Source: Bacteroides sp.
Lineage (GTDB): Bacteria > Bacteroidota > Bacteroidia > Bacteroidales > Muribaculaceae
DNA: 64,000 bases
Direction of reading: 5' to 3'
Assembly (NCBI GenBank): GCA_014802335.1
Contig: JAAVCL010000016.1
Location: 62,001 to 126,000, forward strand
Both the position numbers and the translations under genes were made by a program. How positions within the stretch are numbered: the first letter of the stretch is position 1; every line of letters starts with the position of its first letter. Shown piece by piece: positions 1-9,678 of this stretch. The notes under the pieces were generated by a model. It did no database searches, was not told the DNA's origin, and worked only from the letters and a program-made list of their open reading frames with translations.

Positions 1-393
<393 letters not shown>

Positions 394-409
394 CTATTGA
401 CCTTTGCGA

Positions 410-682
410 TTATTCTACCACTGCAAGCACATCGCCTTGACGCATAATCAAATATTTTTTCCCTTCATATTCAATTTCAGTACCGGAATACTTACCATAA
501 AGCACTACATCTCCGGCCTTAAGAACCATTTCTTCATCTTTTGTTCCTTGGCCTACTGCCAGAATTGTGCCTTCCAATGGTTTTTCTTTTGCTGAAGCAG
601 GAATAATTATGCCTGACATTGTGGTTTCTTCCGCAGCTGTCGGTTCAACAAGCACACGGTCACCTAATGGTTTGATATTCAT
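410..682 (-). CDS. groES: Co-chaperonin GroES
   Basis: 90 residues, normal for GroES. The start MNIKPLGDRVLVEP, the mobile-loop region around residues 18-30 (TTMSGIIIP) and the C-terminal YLIMRQGDVLAVVE are typical. It forms the heptameric lid of the GroEL folding chamber in the cytoplasm. First gene of the groES-groEL pair; groEL starts 31 bp later. The upstream region (683-836) is AT-rich, and no clear TAnnTTTG promoter was found there. Confidence 0.97.
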   Translation of the reverse strand: MNIKPLGDRVLVEPTAAEETTMSGIIIPASAKEKPLEGTILAVGQGTKDEEMVLKAGDVVLYGKYSGTEIEYEGKKYLIMRQGDVLAVVE

Positions 683-836
683 AATCTATTAATTGATAAT
701 TGGTTATACTTGCAATTAAAGTAAATATATAGGATTGCTCCAAATATTCGTTGAAATGTATTTGAAGCAATCTCTCTAATGATATTACAAATTTCATGCC
801 AAAAAGGTTTAAATAAAACCTCTTGTGAAATCATGG

Positions 837-867
837 TTAATCAGCCGTATTTATGCAGACTGATTAA
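837..867 (-). terminator. Possible terminator after the DUF2130 gene
   Basis: An 8-bp inverted repeat, TTAATCAG at 837-844 and CTGATTAA at 860-867, with a 15-base loop. It lies 50 bp past the stop of the DUF2130 gene and upstream of groES. The stem is short and the call is tentative. Confidence 0.4.
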
Positions 868-915
868 AAGAAATATATTGCCATAAAGTTTATTGCCGGT
901 TGTTAATTCTTTAGC

Positions 916-2301
916 TTAGTCTTCTTCGTCGGCTTCTTGAATCAGCCTTTTGATTGTTGGATTGCCGTAGGTCAATTTCTTGACGGTCAGGTCCTCTTCA
1001 GCCAGCTCATTGGCTTTTAATAATTTATATTCGGAAGCCTCAAAGTTGGATTTTATTTCACGAAGCGCCTTAATTTGTTTTTCAAGCGCTTCGATGGTTT
1101 TATCAATTCCTGCAGTGGCTGCTTGAAATTTTTTATGCGCGGCCGTGACATTACTACTGAATGCACTTCTGAATTTATTTAATTTGGATTCAAATTTCGC
1201 AAAATCCATTGTCTGACTCCTTGATAATGCTAATTCCTGTTCAAGAGTCTTTTTCTCTAAAAATCCTTTTTTAGCAGCTTCACTAATAATTCTTAATACC
1301 GGAAGAAAGAATTGAGGTCTTATCACTATCATTTTGGGGTATCGATAACTCTTGTCAACTATTCCGGCATCGTAGAGTTCATTTCCGGATTCAAGCATAG
1401 ATACCAGCACAGCATATTCGCAGTTTTTTCTATGACGATCTTTATCAAGTTTGTCAAGAAAATCATCATTCTTATGTTTAATAGACGTTGAGTCTGTTTC
1501 ATTTTTCATCTCAAACATCACTGAAACATACTCTTCACCATTAATAAAATCCCGAAAAATAAAATCACCTTTTGAGTGTTCAACAGCTATATTATCTTTC
1601 TCGAAAATAGCATCCGGATATTGGCCCATACTCTGTGCGGTCGCAAATTGAATCATACAGTGTTGTTCCAGAGACTCTCCGACCATTTTAGTTGATAATC
1701 GTATTTTGAAGTCTTTAAGGCGATCAATCTCATCTTGTTTATCTCGCAGTTGTATCTGATGTTGCTCCTTAAGTTGATTTTCTCTATTGGTTGCTGCAAG
1801 TTTGCTTGATTCGATTTCAGCTTTTAACCTGACTATTTCTTCAGATTTATTTTGGATTTGCTCTTGAATCTTATTCCGTTCTTCAAGTATCAACATTTTG
1901 TGAATGTTTTCTTGACGAGAAATCTCAGACTCTAGCTCTGTTATCATTTTGTCTTTTTCCAATACAGATTCTGCAAGATCCTGTGCATGTTTACTGTTTA
2001 TGGCAGCAATTTCGGCATCTTTGGTTCGAGAGTAGCCTGATATGATTTCGTTTAGGCGAACTATTTCATTTTGAAGTTGCCCCAATTCTCGATCCTTCTT
2101 ATTAATCTCAGTGTCAATGTCATTTTGAGCTTTAAGCTTTATTGATTCTTCTTTTAATTTATATCGTGATTCAATATCTTTGCTTAAACGCCCCAATTCT
2201 ACATCAAATTCTTTTGATCTAACTTGAGAGAGAATGGTTGCATAATCGGTATCGTCAACTTTAAATATTTTATGACAGTTAGGACATACAAGCTCTTTCA
2301 T
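916..2301 (-). CDS. DUF2130 domain protein with zinc-ribbon start and coiled coil
   Basis: 461 residues. The N-terminus has CPNCH (residues 6-10), half of a possible zinc-binding motif. Residues about 30-220 are rich in E, K, Q and R with heptad spacing, a long coiled coil. The region from about 225 to 370 (GDFIFRD, FEMKNE, NCEYAVLVSM) matches the DUF2130 family as I know it, whose fold has been compared with restriction-endonuclease-like nucleases. The E-x-K pair in FEMKNE could be part of such a site, which is inference. The tail is helical and charged. It stands alone between the ThiF-like gene and groES, on the same strand. Biological role unknown. Confidence 0.75.
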   Translation of the reverse strand: MKELVCPNCHKIFKVDDTDYATILSQVRSKEFDVELGRLSKDIESRYKLKEESIKLKAQNDIDTEINKKDRELGQLQNEIVRLNEIISGYSRTKDAEIAAINSKHAQDLAESVLEKDKMITELESEISRQENIHKMLILEERNKIQEQIQNKSEEIVRLKAEIESSKLAATNRENQLKEQHQIQLRDKQDEIDRLKDFKIRLSTKMVGESLEQHCMIQFATAQSMGQYPDAIFEKDNIAVEHSKGDFIFRDFINGEEYVSVMFEMKNETDSTSIKHKNDDFLDKLDKDRHRKNCEYAVLVSMLESGNELYDAGIVDKSYRYPKMIVIRPQFFLPVLRIISEAAKKGFLEKKTLEQELALSRSQTMDFAKFESKLNKFRSAFSSNVTAAHKKFQAATAGIDKTIEALEKQIKALREIKSNFEASEYKLLKANELAEEDLTVKKLTYGNPTIKRLIQEADEED

Positions 2302-2403
2302 AATCTTTCTATATTTATCTAATTTCTTTATTTATCAAAATAGTTAAGTAGTTACCGGAATGAGAGGTAATAAGCACTTACTTTAGTTATAGTTACTAAA
2401 TAT

Positions 2404-3102
2404 TTAAAAGGTATATATGGATGAAGAGGGAGTAAGAAGATTAAATGAATATAATCTATTAACAATTAAAGAACCTACATTGCATAAATATTTTATTGCC
2501 TCGGCTGCTTGGACAGATGCAACCACGCCGGCTGCAGGGCCTATAACTCCGTTTATAGCGCAGGGTGACATTCCGCACTCGGTTGAGAAGTCTCCAAATA
2601 AATCGGTATATCCTGTACATCCGGGTAGCCAAGACATAACTTGACCGGAAAATTCTTTCACACCGCCTATACAATATGGAATTTCAAGTTTTTCACATAC
2701 TTGGGATGTCATTTTTTTAGTAGATGGATTATCGCTTCCATCTATAATAAAATTGTAGGAAGGAAAAATTTCGAGAGCTGTTTGATAGTTAATTAATATC
2801 TGATATTCATTTATTGCAATTTCAGAATTAATTTCACTCATTCTTTTACTTAATATTTTTAATTTCGATTTACCCAAAGACTCTTCATTAAAAAATAATT
2901 GTCTTTGGAGATTAGAAATATCAATGGTATCAAAATCCGCTATGCCTATCGTTCCAACTCCTGAAGCGGCTAAATACATGCTGCATAAAGAACCAAGCGC
3001 TCCACAACCAATTACCAAAACCTTCCCGTTTTTTAGTTTCTCAATCCCCTCATTCCCGATTTCATTAATACTTGCAATTCTTGAATACCTTAGATTTTTC
3101 AT
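2404..3102 (-). CDS. ThiF/MoeB/HesA-family adenylyltransferase (E1-like)
   Basis: 232 residues. The Rossmann motif GCGALGS (about residues 33-39), ADFDTID, NLQRQ and DGSDN are the ATP- and substrate-binding motifs of the E1-like family, which adenylates the C-terminal glycine of ubiquitin-like sulfur carriers such as ThiS or MoaD. The CxxC zinc pairs usual in MoeB and ThiF are not visible; only ECGMSPC is present in that area, before the typical GVIGPAAG. No sulfur-carrier gene is nearby, so the substrate is open. Preceded by a degenerate copy of the hairpin/leader repeat (3190-3275). Confidence 0.82.
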   Translation of the reverse strand: MKNLRYSRIASINEIGNEGIEKLKNGKVLVIGCGALGSLCSMYLAASGVGTIGIADFDTIDISNLQRQLFFNEESLGKSKLKILSKRMSEINSEIAINEYQILINYQTALEIFPSYNFIIDGSDNPSTKKMTSQVCEKLEIPYCIGGVKEFSGQVMSWLPGCTGYTDLFGDFSTECGMSPCAINGVIGPAAGVVASVQAAEAIKYLCNVGSLIVNRLYSFNLLTPSSSIYTF

Positions 3103-3189
3103 ATTTCCTAACGAATTAACTTGATGAAATTAATTAGTATAATGTGTTTTTAGAAATTAATTAATATTGAAGTATCTTTTAGAGGCTTG

Positions 3190-3275
3190 CTTCAATCGGC
3201 TTTTTTGACTGGCTTGGAAGTTGTTTATCTGTCCTTTAATTCGCGAACTCCTTCCAGTCAATTCTAAATTCAATT
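3190..3275 (-). repeat. Degenerate copy of the hairpin/leader repeat upstream of the ThiF-like gene
   Basis: On the minus strand this reads GACTGGAAGGAG, then the palindrome TTCGCGAA (3240-3247), then GGACAGATAAACAACTTCC and a closing CCAGTC (outer stem GACTGG/CCAGTC at 3207-3212 and 3254-3259). This parallels the copies at 59.7 and 63.8 kb, with a purine-rich stretch, hairpin and CGACTTATGAACAATTTC. The ATG is ATA here. It sits about 90 bp before the ThiF-like start, in the same direction. The match was made by eye and is weaker than for the other copies. Confidence 0.35.
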
Positions 3276-3301
3276 GAAAAAAGTAAATGTCCTTATTTAG
3301 T

Positions 3302-3345
3302 ATGTTCAAGACTGTATTGAAAATTTTCAATACAGTCTTGAACAT
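3302..3345. terminator. 44-bp perfect palindrome, probable terminator after glnA
   Basis: Left arm 3302-3323 and right arm 3324-3345 are exact reverse complements with no spacer (TTCAAGACTGTATTGAAAA then its mirror). It lies 67 bp past the glutamine synthetase stop. As RNA it would fold into a very long hairpin that could end glnA transcription. A spacer-free palindrome this long could also extrude as a cruciform. No strong T tract follows on the minus strand. Confidence 0.6.
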
Positions 3346-3412
3346 TATAATTTTGGTAGTAAGGATTAGTTCTCTTTACAAATCGAAATACAAAATTTTT
3401 GTAAAAATGAAT

Positions 3413-4921
3413 TTATCCACAATGCCAATATTTATTTACCAGATTAAGCATTTCCTGTCTATTTCCGGATACTTCTTCTCGTAAGTGTTTGTCACCATAG
3501 CCTTTCAGCTTTTTGATTATTCCGTCAATCATCTCATGTGAGAATACACCGTTTTCTTCAAAGACTTCTCTTACTGCTTCAAGAGCTTTTGCCGATTCAG
3601 AACAATTGGCCGGAAGAGATCTTAAAGAATTAAGCTTATCTTTGTTATCATCATTGTGAATATTAACATTTACATACATTTCCTCAGCCTTTTCAAGCGC
3701 CTTGTCATCTTCAAATCCTTTAAGGGCAGCGGTTATCATGCCAGCCAATAACTGGTAAACGTCTGCTGAACCATCAGCACTTCGAAGCTCAACTGTTTGT
3801 TTCTCCGGTTTTATTTGAGTAATGGGTTCAAGAGGATTGGCTTGCGAACACATATCGTATTTACCTGTCCAACCTAAAGGAACTCTTACCAAAACAGAAC
3901 GATTTCGGTCGCCCCAGCAGATAGAAGTGGGAGCTTCCTGATGAGGTACGAGTCTGAAATAACTTGTCGGAACCTTATTTCCAAACGCTGTTATAGCATC
4001 GGCATAATCCAATATTCCGACAATAGCTCGTTTAGCATTATCACTCAGCTTTCCATTTTCTGTCATCATATTCACGTTGTCTTTCATTAATTTAAAATGA
4101 ATATGAAGCCCGCTACCTGCTTTACCTTCAGTAATTTTGGGAGCAAAGGTAACATCGTAATTATATTTTTGAGCAAGAGAACGGATAATCCATTTGGCAA
4201 GCATTAATGTATCTGCTGCATTTAACGCTTCAACCGGTAGAAATTCAATTTCGTTTTGTTCAAAAACTTTATTATTTAATGTGAAGTTGCCAACTTCGTT
4301 GTGGCCATATTTGATTTGTCCTCCTGTTTGAGAAATCAGATACATACATTCGGTCCTGAAATCATTGAATTTTGCAAACGGTGCAGATTCATGGTATCCT
4401 TTCTGATCAGTTGCCCCGAACAAACCGGAATCTTCACTTATTACATAATATTCAAGTTCTCCCATTGCATAAAATTCCATTCCTGTCTTCTCCTGGAATA
4501 ATTGTGCGGCGCGTCTTAGTGATTGCTCGGGTGAGGAGGGTAGTGGTCTACCTTCATTATTAAAAAATGAGCAAAGCATTGTTAATGTAGGTATCTCGGC
4601 AAATGGATCTACGAAAGCCGTTGAAAAGCGTGGAATTACATAAAGGTCACTGTTTCCGGCTTCAATGAATGGGAACAGACTTGAACCGTCAACTCTTTCA
4701 CCAAAAGTAAGAATTGAATCAAGATACTCTTCGTTATTGATTACAAAATTTAAAGTTTTAAGACGATTATCGTCTGCAGGATACATGAAATTAATCATTT
4801 TAATATCATGAGCCTTAATAAAACTTATAATATCGGCTTTTGTGATTTCTTTTGCACTTTTGCCCAAATAATTTATCACTTTATTGGGTGACATTGAATA
4901 ATTAATAGATTCTTTAGTCAT
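3413..4921 (-). CDS. glnA: Glutamine synthetase, type I-like
   Basis: 502 residues from MTKESINYSM. Family motifs are in order: VDGSS substrate loop (about 75), GELEYYV with metal-binding Glu (about 160), GSGLHIHF (about 268), NRSVLVRVP (about 340) and ELRSADGSAD (about 400). It makes glutamine from glutamate, ammonia and ATP. The ORF is open to 4990, but a promoter at 4960-4991 places the transcript start near 4953, so the ATG at 4921 is preferred. Followed by a long palindrome. It resembles the roughly 500-residue Bacteroidota GlnA rather than the roughly 700-residue GSIII. Confidence 0.9.
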   Translation of the reverse strand: MTKESINYSMSPNKVINYLGKSAKEITKADIISFIKAHDIKMINFMYPADDNRLKTLNFVINNEEYLDSILTFGERVDGSSLFPFIEAGNSDLYVIPRFSTAFVDPFAEIPTLTMLCSFFNNEGRPLPSSPEQSLRRAAQLFQEKTGMEFYAMGELEYYVISEDSGLFGATDQKGYHESAPFAKFNDFRTECMYLISQTGGQIKYGHNEVGNFTLNNKVFEQNEIEFLPVEALNAADTLMLAKWIIRSLAQKYNYDVTFAPKITEGKAGSGLHIHFKLMKDNVNMMTENGKLSDNAKRAIVGILDYADAITAFGNKVPTSYFRLVPHQEAPTSICWGDRNRSVLVRVPLGWTGKYDMCSQANPLEPITQIKPEKQTVELRSADGSADVYQLLAGMITAALKGFEDDKALEKAEEMYVNVNIHNDDNKDKLNSLRSLPANCSESAKALEAVREVFEENGVFSHEMIDGIIKKLKGYGDKHLREEVSGNRQEMLNLVNKYWHCG

Positions 4922-4959
4922 CGTATGTATTGATTTAAGGTGTGTTGTAATTACTTTGA

Positions 4960-4991
4960 CAAATATATTAATAATTGAGGAAATGAACAAT
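4960..4991 (-). promoter_or_regulatory. Sigma-ABfr-type promoter of glnA
   Basis: On the minus strand: ATTG (complement of 4988-4991), a 20-bp spacer, then TATATTTG (complement of 4960-4967), matching the Bacteroidota -33/-7 pattern TTTG...TAnnTTTG. Transcription would start near 4953, giving a leader of about 30 nt. Confidence 0.65.
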
Positions 4992-5203
4992 ATTTTAATC
5001 CGAATAATTTTCGGCAGTAGAATTATTTTGTTAAAGTGAACTCACCGCAAAGCTGTAATGGTTATTAGTAGCTTTAAATAATTCTTTGTCGCGGATGCTT
5101 AGGCATGCCATGTCTGGGGGAGAAGTCGGCATATAGTCAATGCATATAGGCTTTTTATGATTTCTTAATGACAACTTAAACTAATATAGATTTTAGTTTG
5201 TTT

Positions 5204-5211
5204 TAATTTTG
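5204..5211 (+). promoter_or_regulatory. Possible -7 box before thioredoxin
   Basis: TAATTTTG matches TAnnTTTG exactly, but no good -33 TTTG lies 19-21 bp upstream. It would give a leader of about 15 nt and argues against a TTG start at 5209. Confidence 0.4.
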
Positions 5212-5232
5212 AACTTAATTAAAAAATATACT

Positions 5233-5529
5233 ATGGAAAAATTTAATGAATTAATTAATTCTGAAATACCTGTTTTAGTCGATTTTTATGCAACTTGGTG
5301 TGGACCGTGTCAGATGATGCATCCAATCCTTGAAGATGTTGCTAAAAATGTAGGTGATAAAGCAAGAATCATTAAGATAGATATTGACAAAAATGAACAG
5401 TTATCTTCTGTTTATAATGTCAGATCAGTTCCGACATTGATGATTTTTAAGAATGGAGAACTTAAGTGGAGAGCTTCCGGTGTTCAGCAGGCGGCTGTTC
5501 TCGAGTCTGAACTTTCTAAAAATTATTAA
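5233..5529 (+). CDS. trxA: Thioredoxin
   Basis: 98 residues from MEKFNELI. It holds the redox motif WCGPC (about residues 24-28), the conserved VDFYA before it and the cis-proline loop VPTLMIF (about 69-75). Length and order are those of a complete single-domain cytosolic thioredoxin, which reduces disulfides in client enzymes using thioredoxin reductase. A longer reading from TTG at 5209 would begin inside the likely promoter, so ATG 5233 is used. It is a lone gene followed by a hairpin terminator. Confidence 0.93.
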   Translation: MEKFNELINSEIPVLVDFYATWCGPCQMMHPILEDVAKNVGDKARIIKIDIDKNEQLSSVYNVRSVPTLMIFKNGELKWRASGVQQAAVLESELSKNY

Positions 5530-5547
5530 ATCTTTTAAGTATAAAGC

Positions 5548-5618
5548 GAGACTGTCATGCAGTCTCAAATTTATAGAGTCACTATGAGTTTAAAATTGAA
5601 ATTCATAGTGACTTTTTT
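5548..5618 (+). terminator. Double hairpin terminator after thioredoxin
   Basis: First hairpin GAGACTG-tcatg-CAGTCTC at 5548-5566. The second has arms 5577-5591 and 5599-5613 (AGTCACTATGA and TCATAGTGACT core) followed by TTTTT. The second is a good intrinsic terminator. Confidence 0.8.
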
Positions 5619-5767
5619 CGTTTATTACAAAGTTGACTTTTTTCATTTATTTTTTTAGTTATTATTAAAAAACGGATTCTTAAGAATTTCTTTATGTCAG
5701 TAAACTTTTATATCTCATCTTTGTCAATTATTTAAATCTCTACATAAAGCAATATAAATTAGTCAAG

Positions 5768-6574
5768 ATGAGAAGATATTTCGGGATTACGAATTTAGCA
5801 ATTCATTCTTTTAATGCAACTTTAAAATATGTGTTTTTAGTGTTTTTTGCAGCAATAAGCATTTGCAATAGTTATGCATCTTCGAACTTCAATGATGAAA
5901 CTCTAAAATATGTTATTTCTTATAAATGGGGCCTCATTCATAAAGATGCCGGTGATGCAGTTCTAAAACTATCTAAGTCAGGAAATAAATATAATATTAG
6001 CCTTACGGCAAAAACCAAGCCTTGGGCCGATAAGATATACAGTGTTCGAGATACACTAAAAGGTGCATTAAATATAAAGAATCTTACTCCGATTTATTAT
6101 ACTAAAATAATGCATGAGAAAGATAAGTATGCAAAAGATGAAATAAAGTATACTATAAGCGGGACTAATGTTACCGGAAAGTGTCTTAGATACAGAGAGA
6201 AAAAGGGTAAGACTGTTACCAGTGAAAAGACTCTGTCAGCAAGTGGGCCGGTATATGATATGTTATCGGTGTTTTACTATCTGCGACAACTTGATTACAA
6301 TCAGTTAAATCGAAATAAAATTTATACAGCAACTGTTTTTTCCGGAGATAAGAAGGAAACTATCAAAATACGCTCTCTTGGAATTGAAAATATAAAGTTA
6401 AGAAATAAGAAGACAGTAGAGGCTTATCATGTAAAGTTTGTTTTTACTCGCGATGGAGGTAAAAAATCAAGCGATGACATCGATACTTGGATCTCCACAG
6501 ACTCATCTCATGTTCCTTTATACCTTGTCGGGAAATTACCGGTGGGTGAGGTGCGTGCATATCTTGTGGAATAA
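5768..6574 (+). CDS. DUF3108 domain protein, exported
   Basis: 268 residues. A hydrophobic stretch at about residues 20-37 (YVFLVFFAAISICNSYAS) looks like a signal peptide after a slightly long polar start. The mature part begins YVISYKWGLIHKDAGDAVL, the typical opening of DUF3108, a periplasmic beta-rich family of unknown function. The middle (GPVYDMLSVFYYLR) and the end (LPVGEVRAYLVE) also fit. No partner gene is adjacent. Convergent with alaS, with a shared terminator between them. Confidence 0.8.
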   Translation: MRRYFGITNLAIHSFNATLKYVFLVFFAAISICNSYASSNFNDETLKYVISYKWGLIHKDAGDAVLKLSKSGNKYNISLTAKTKPWADKIYSVRDTLKGALNIKNLTPIYYTKIMHEKDKYAKDEIKYTISGTNVTGKCLRYREKKGKTVTSEKTLSASGPVYDMLSVFYYLRQLDYNQLNRNKIYTATVFSGDKKETIKIRSLGIENIKLRNKKTVEAYHVKFVFTRDGGKKSSDDIDTWISTDSSHVPLYLVGKLPVGEVRAYLVE

Positions 6575-6590
6575 TTTATTGAAGCGCTAA

Positions 6591-6642
6591 AAATAAACGC
6601 ACATCAAAAGCTGATGAATAAGCTTTTGATGTGCGTTTATTT
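6591..6642. terminator. Bidirectional terminator between DUF3108 and alaS
   Basis: 22-bp perfect arms, 6591-6612 and 6621-6642 (AAATAAACGCACATC... mirrored), with loop GATGAATA. It lies between two convergent genes and ends in A/T runs on both sides. Confidence 0.88.
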
Positions 6643-6664
6643 TACTACACTATGCTATTTTAAA

Positions 6665-9286
6665 TTACTTAAGTCCGAGCAATTCCAAAACCTTTTCTGA
6701 GGCCATTGTCAGTCCGGAAGCATCTTTACCTCCCGCCTGCGCAAAGAAGGGTTGTCCGCCGCCGCCGCCCTTTATTAATTTAGCGGCTTCCCGAATGATA
6801 GATGAAGCATTGTAACCTGATTTAACCATGTCATCACTCAACATTAATGTCAGGGTAGGACGATCCTCGTTAAGAGTTGATGCAAGGAAAACTGCAGGAC
6901 CGTTTACTTCTTTACGGATAATAAAAGCAACATTTTTAACGACTTCGGGAAGACGAGGCCCGTTAAGTTTATATACTGTCACTCCGTTTACAACTGTTCC
7001 ATTCTTGATTACGTCTTTTGCAACCTGAGCGGTCCTTTCAGCAACGTATGAATCAACCTGCTTGCGCAGTTCAGTATTTTCCATGATAGATTTCCTGATA
7101 GACGCACGCACATCAGCTGCATTTCCAAGAATATCTCTAACATCGTTCATTACATCTTGCAGGTCATCAATCATTTTCTCCATTCCGACACCGGAAACGG
7201 CCTCTATACGTCTGATTCCGGCGGCTATTGAACTTTCATTTACGATTCTGACCATTCCGATGTTGCCGGTATTCGCAACGTGAGTTCCTCCACACAGTTC
7301 TATTGAGGAACCATATTTTATAACTCTGACTTTGTCGCCATATTTTTCGCCGAAGAGTGCCATTGCTCCCATTTCACGGGCTTCTTCTATAGGAAGTTCA
7401 CGACATTCTTCCAGCGGCATGGATTCTCTTATGCGACTGTTGACAAGATGTTCGACTTTTCGTATTTCTACAGGAGTGACTTTCTGAAAATGAGAGAAGT
7501 CAAACCTTAATGAATCCGGGCCTACATAAGATCCTTTTTGTTCTACGTGGGTTCCTAATACTTCTCTTAACGCTTCGTGAATGAGATGAGTGGCAGTATG
7601 GTTGGCAGCAATAGCCTTTCTTGCATTCACATCAATTTTTGCCGTGAACTCTCCATTTACGTCAGCAGGTAATTTTTTAGAAAGATGGATTGCGACATTA
7701 TTTTCTTTCTTAGTGTCGAATATTTCAGTAATTGATCCATCTTCTGCAATTAAGACACCATGGTCTCCAACTTGACCACCCATTTCAGCGTAGAAAGGTG
7801 TTTTTGAAAGCATTATCTGATAGTATTCTTTCCCTTTCTGCTTTACTTTCCGGTATTTGAGTATTCGGGTCTTAGTTTCTACTTCATCGTAACCGACAAA
7901 CTCTTCGTCTCCCGGGTTAACTTCAATCCAATCAGATGCTTCAACGGAGGCCGATTTACGGGCACGTTCCTTTTGAGCAGACATATTGTTATTGAACTCA
8001 TCCTTATCTACCGACATATTGTGCTCGCGCAGTATTAATTCGGTAAGGTCAAGAGGAAATCCATAAGTATCATACAATATGAATGCATCTTTACCTGAAA
8101 TAACAGATTTGTTTTCTTTCTCAGCTTTCTTAATTATCGAGTCAAGAAGCTTAATTCCGTTATCAAGTGTTCGCAAGAAGGATTCTTCTTCTTCCTTTAT
8201 AACCTTTTTAATGAGTTCCTTTTGAGCTTTAAGTTCGGGGTAAGCTTCTCCCATCTGCTCAACAAGAGTGTCAATAAGTTTGTAAAGAGTTGCCTCTTTC
8301 TGCCCAAGGAAGGTATACACATACCTGACAGCGCGGCGAAGAATACGACGAATCACATAGCCTGCTTTTGCGTTTGAGGGCAACTGAGAATCAGCAATTG
8401 AAAACGCAATGGTTCTTACGTGATCAGCGGCCACGCGCATTGCCACATCAGTTTTCTCATCTTTACCATACTCTTTACCTGTTATTTCACTTATCTTTGA
8501 AATAATAGGGGTAAAAATATCTGTATCGTAATTTGATTTCTTGCCTTGAAGAGCCATTGTGAGACGTTCAAATCCCATACCTGTATCGATAACCTTTGCA
8601 GGTAGCGGTTCGAGATGACCATCTGCCATTCGGTTATACTGCATGAATACGAGATTCCATATTTCGATAACCTGGGGGTTATCTTTATTGACAAGAAGAG
8701 CTCCGTCTATTTCCGCACGTTCTTCATCACTTCTTAAATCAATATGGATTTCACTGCAAGGGCCGCAAGGACCGACATCGCCCATTTCCCAGAAATTATC
8801 GTGTCGGTTACCGTTAATAATATGAGAGGCCGGTAAATGTGTTTCCCATATTGCAGCAGCCTCATTGTCTCTTTCTAAATTTTCGGGTGCGTATCCCTCA
8901 AATACAGTTGCATATAATCGGGCAGGATCAAGTTTTAAGACATCAACAAGATACTCCCAAGCCCAATCAATTGCCTCTTTCTTAAAGTAGTCGCCAAAAG
9001 ACCAATTACCAAGCATTTCAAACATTGTATGATGGTATGTATCATGACCCACTTCTTCAAGGTCATTGTGTTTCCCGGAAACACGAAGACATTTTTGACT
9101 GTCGGTTACTCTTTTATATTCTGCTGAGCGATTGCCTAAAATTATATCTTTAAATTGGTTCATCCCTGCATTGGTAAACATCAATGTGGGATCGTCCTTA
9201 AGCACCATAGGCGCTGAAGGTACAATTTTATGACCCTTTTCTTCGAAAAAGGCCTTAAAAGAATCTCTAATTTCTTTTGATGTCAT
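6665..9286 (-). CDS. alaS: Alanyl-tRNA synthetase
   Basis: 873 residues, full family length. The N-terminal class II catalytic core has [22 protein letters not shown] and TGMGFERL. The editing domain shows HTATHLIH (about residue 565) and the zinc ligands CGGTH (about 665). The C-terminal DHHA1-like tail has [15 protein letters not shown]. It charges tRNA-Ala in the cytoplasm. The start [20 protein letters not shown] is standard. An inverted repeat (9287-9313) abuts the start codon and may act in its control. Confidence 0.98.
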   Translation of the reverse strand: MTSKEIRDSFKAFFEEKGHKIVPSAPMVLKDDPTLMFTNAGMNQFKDIILGNRSAEYKRVTDSQKCLRVSGKHNDLEEVGHDTYHHTMFEMLGNWSFGDYFKKEAIDWAWEYLVDVLKLDPARLYATVFEGYAPENLERDNEAAAIWETHLPASHIINGNRHDNFWEMGDVGPCGPCSEIHIDLRSDEERAEIDGALLVNKDNPQVIEIWNLVFMQYNRMADGHLEPLPAKVIDTGMGFERLTMALQGKKSNYDTDIFTPIISKISEITGKEYGKDEKTDVAMRVAADHVRTIAFSIADSQLPSNAKAGYVIRRILRRAVRYVYTFLGQKEATLYKLIDTLVEQMGEAYPELKAQKELIKKVIKEEEESFLRTLDNGIKLLDSIIKKAEKENKSVISGKDAFILYDTYGFPLDLTELILREHNMSVDKDEFNNNMSAQKERARKSASVEASDWIEVNPGDEEFVGYDEVETKTRILKYRKVKQKGKEYYQIMLSKTPFYAEMGGQVGDHGVLIAEDGSITEIFDTKKENNVAIHLSKKLPADVNGEFTAKIDVNARKAIAANHTATHLIHEALREVLGTHVEQKGSYVGPDSLRFDFSHFQKVTPVEIRKVEHLVNSRIRESMPLEECRELPIEEAREMGAMALFGEKYGDKVRVIKYGSSIELCGGTHVANTGNIGMVRIVNESSIAAGIRRIEAVSGVGMEKMIDDLQDVMNDVRDILGNAADVRASIRKSIMENTELRKQVDSYVAERTAQVAKDVIKNGTVVNGVTVYKLNGPRLPEVVKNVAFIIRKEVNGPAVFLASTLNEDRPTLTLMLSDDMVKSGYNASSIIREAAKLIKGGGGGQPFFAQAGGKDASGLTMASEKVLELLGLK

Positions 9287-9313
9287 AATTTGTACTTTTT
9301 AAGAGTACAAATT
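9287..9313 (-). promoter_or_regulatory. Inverted repeat at the alaS start; possible operator or leader hairpin
   Basis: AATTTGTACT (9287-9296) and AGTACAAATT (9304-9313) are perfect 10-bp arms with a 7-base loop, ending right at the alaS ATG (9286). On the minus strand a -7-like TAAATTTG (complement of 9308-9315) overlaps the distal arm. The repeat would therefore lie at the transcript start, either as a protein-binding dyad or as an mRNA hairpin beside the start codon. Confidence 0.45.
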
Positions 9314-9355
9314 TAATAATTTTCATGAACATATTAAAGATTCTAATATCATAAA

Positions 9356-9387
9356 TTTGAATATTTCGGGGCGATTTGCTATTTTTG
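9356..9387 (+). promoter_or_regulatory. Sigma-ABfr-type promoter upstream of repeat copy 1 and the M23 gene
   Basis: TTTG (9356-9359), 20-bp spacer, TATTTTTG (9380-9387). Transcription from about 9394 would cross the whole repeat (9484-9678) and its small ORF before reaching the M23 peptidase gene, giving a leader of about 380 nt. Confidence 0.65.
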
Positions 9388-9483
9388 TACTTCCATTTGA
9401 GGTTGTTTAAATATTTTTAATTTTTCTAAGTGGCTTATCTAATATTTCATAGAGCTCAATTAAAGACAGCATTTATAATGAAT

Positions 9484-9678
9484 TGAAGTCGTTTAAACTT
9501 TTTTCAAGGCTAAGATTTATTAAGATTTTGAGCGAATTTTGATTCTTGAAGAAGAAGTATAGCGGGCTATGCGACTAATGAAAGAATCGAAAGGCGCCAA
9601 AATATTAATAAATATTAGCCTTGAAAAAAACAGTTTTAAACATTTCTTGGGTTTTCGTAAAAAGTTTAAACGACTTCA
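9484..9678 (+). repeat. MITE-like hairpin/leader repeat, copy 1 (about 195 bp)
   Basis: Ends are 20-bp perfect inverted repeats: TGAAGTCGTTTAAACTTTTT at 9484-9503 and its complement at 9659-9678. An inner inverted repeat (CAAGGCTAA...TTTTGAGCG against CGCCAAAATA...TTAGCCTTG) makes the element one long hairpin. The apical part is GATTCTT (9541-9547), GAAGAAG, ATAGC-gg-GCTAT (9559-9570) and AAGAATC (9582-9588). About 30 extra bases (9630-9658) lie only in the right arm. Near-identical copies occur inverted at 42.7 and 48.8 kb. Oriented towards the M23 gene. No clear target duplication was seen. Confidence 0.9.

Noticed and set aside
3157-3345. 62-codon open frame on the minus strand across the palindrome
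   Set aside because: Made of the palindrome plus the degenerate repeat; composition is not protein-like and it would start inside a hairpin.
5040-5115. Possible further copy of the hairpin/leader repeat (AGTAGCTTTAAATAATTC, GTCGCGGATGC)
   Set aside because: Resembles the 28.8-kb element only over short pieces; no matching hairpin core or ORF start could be aligned.
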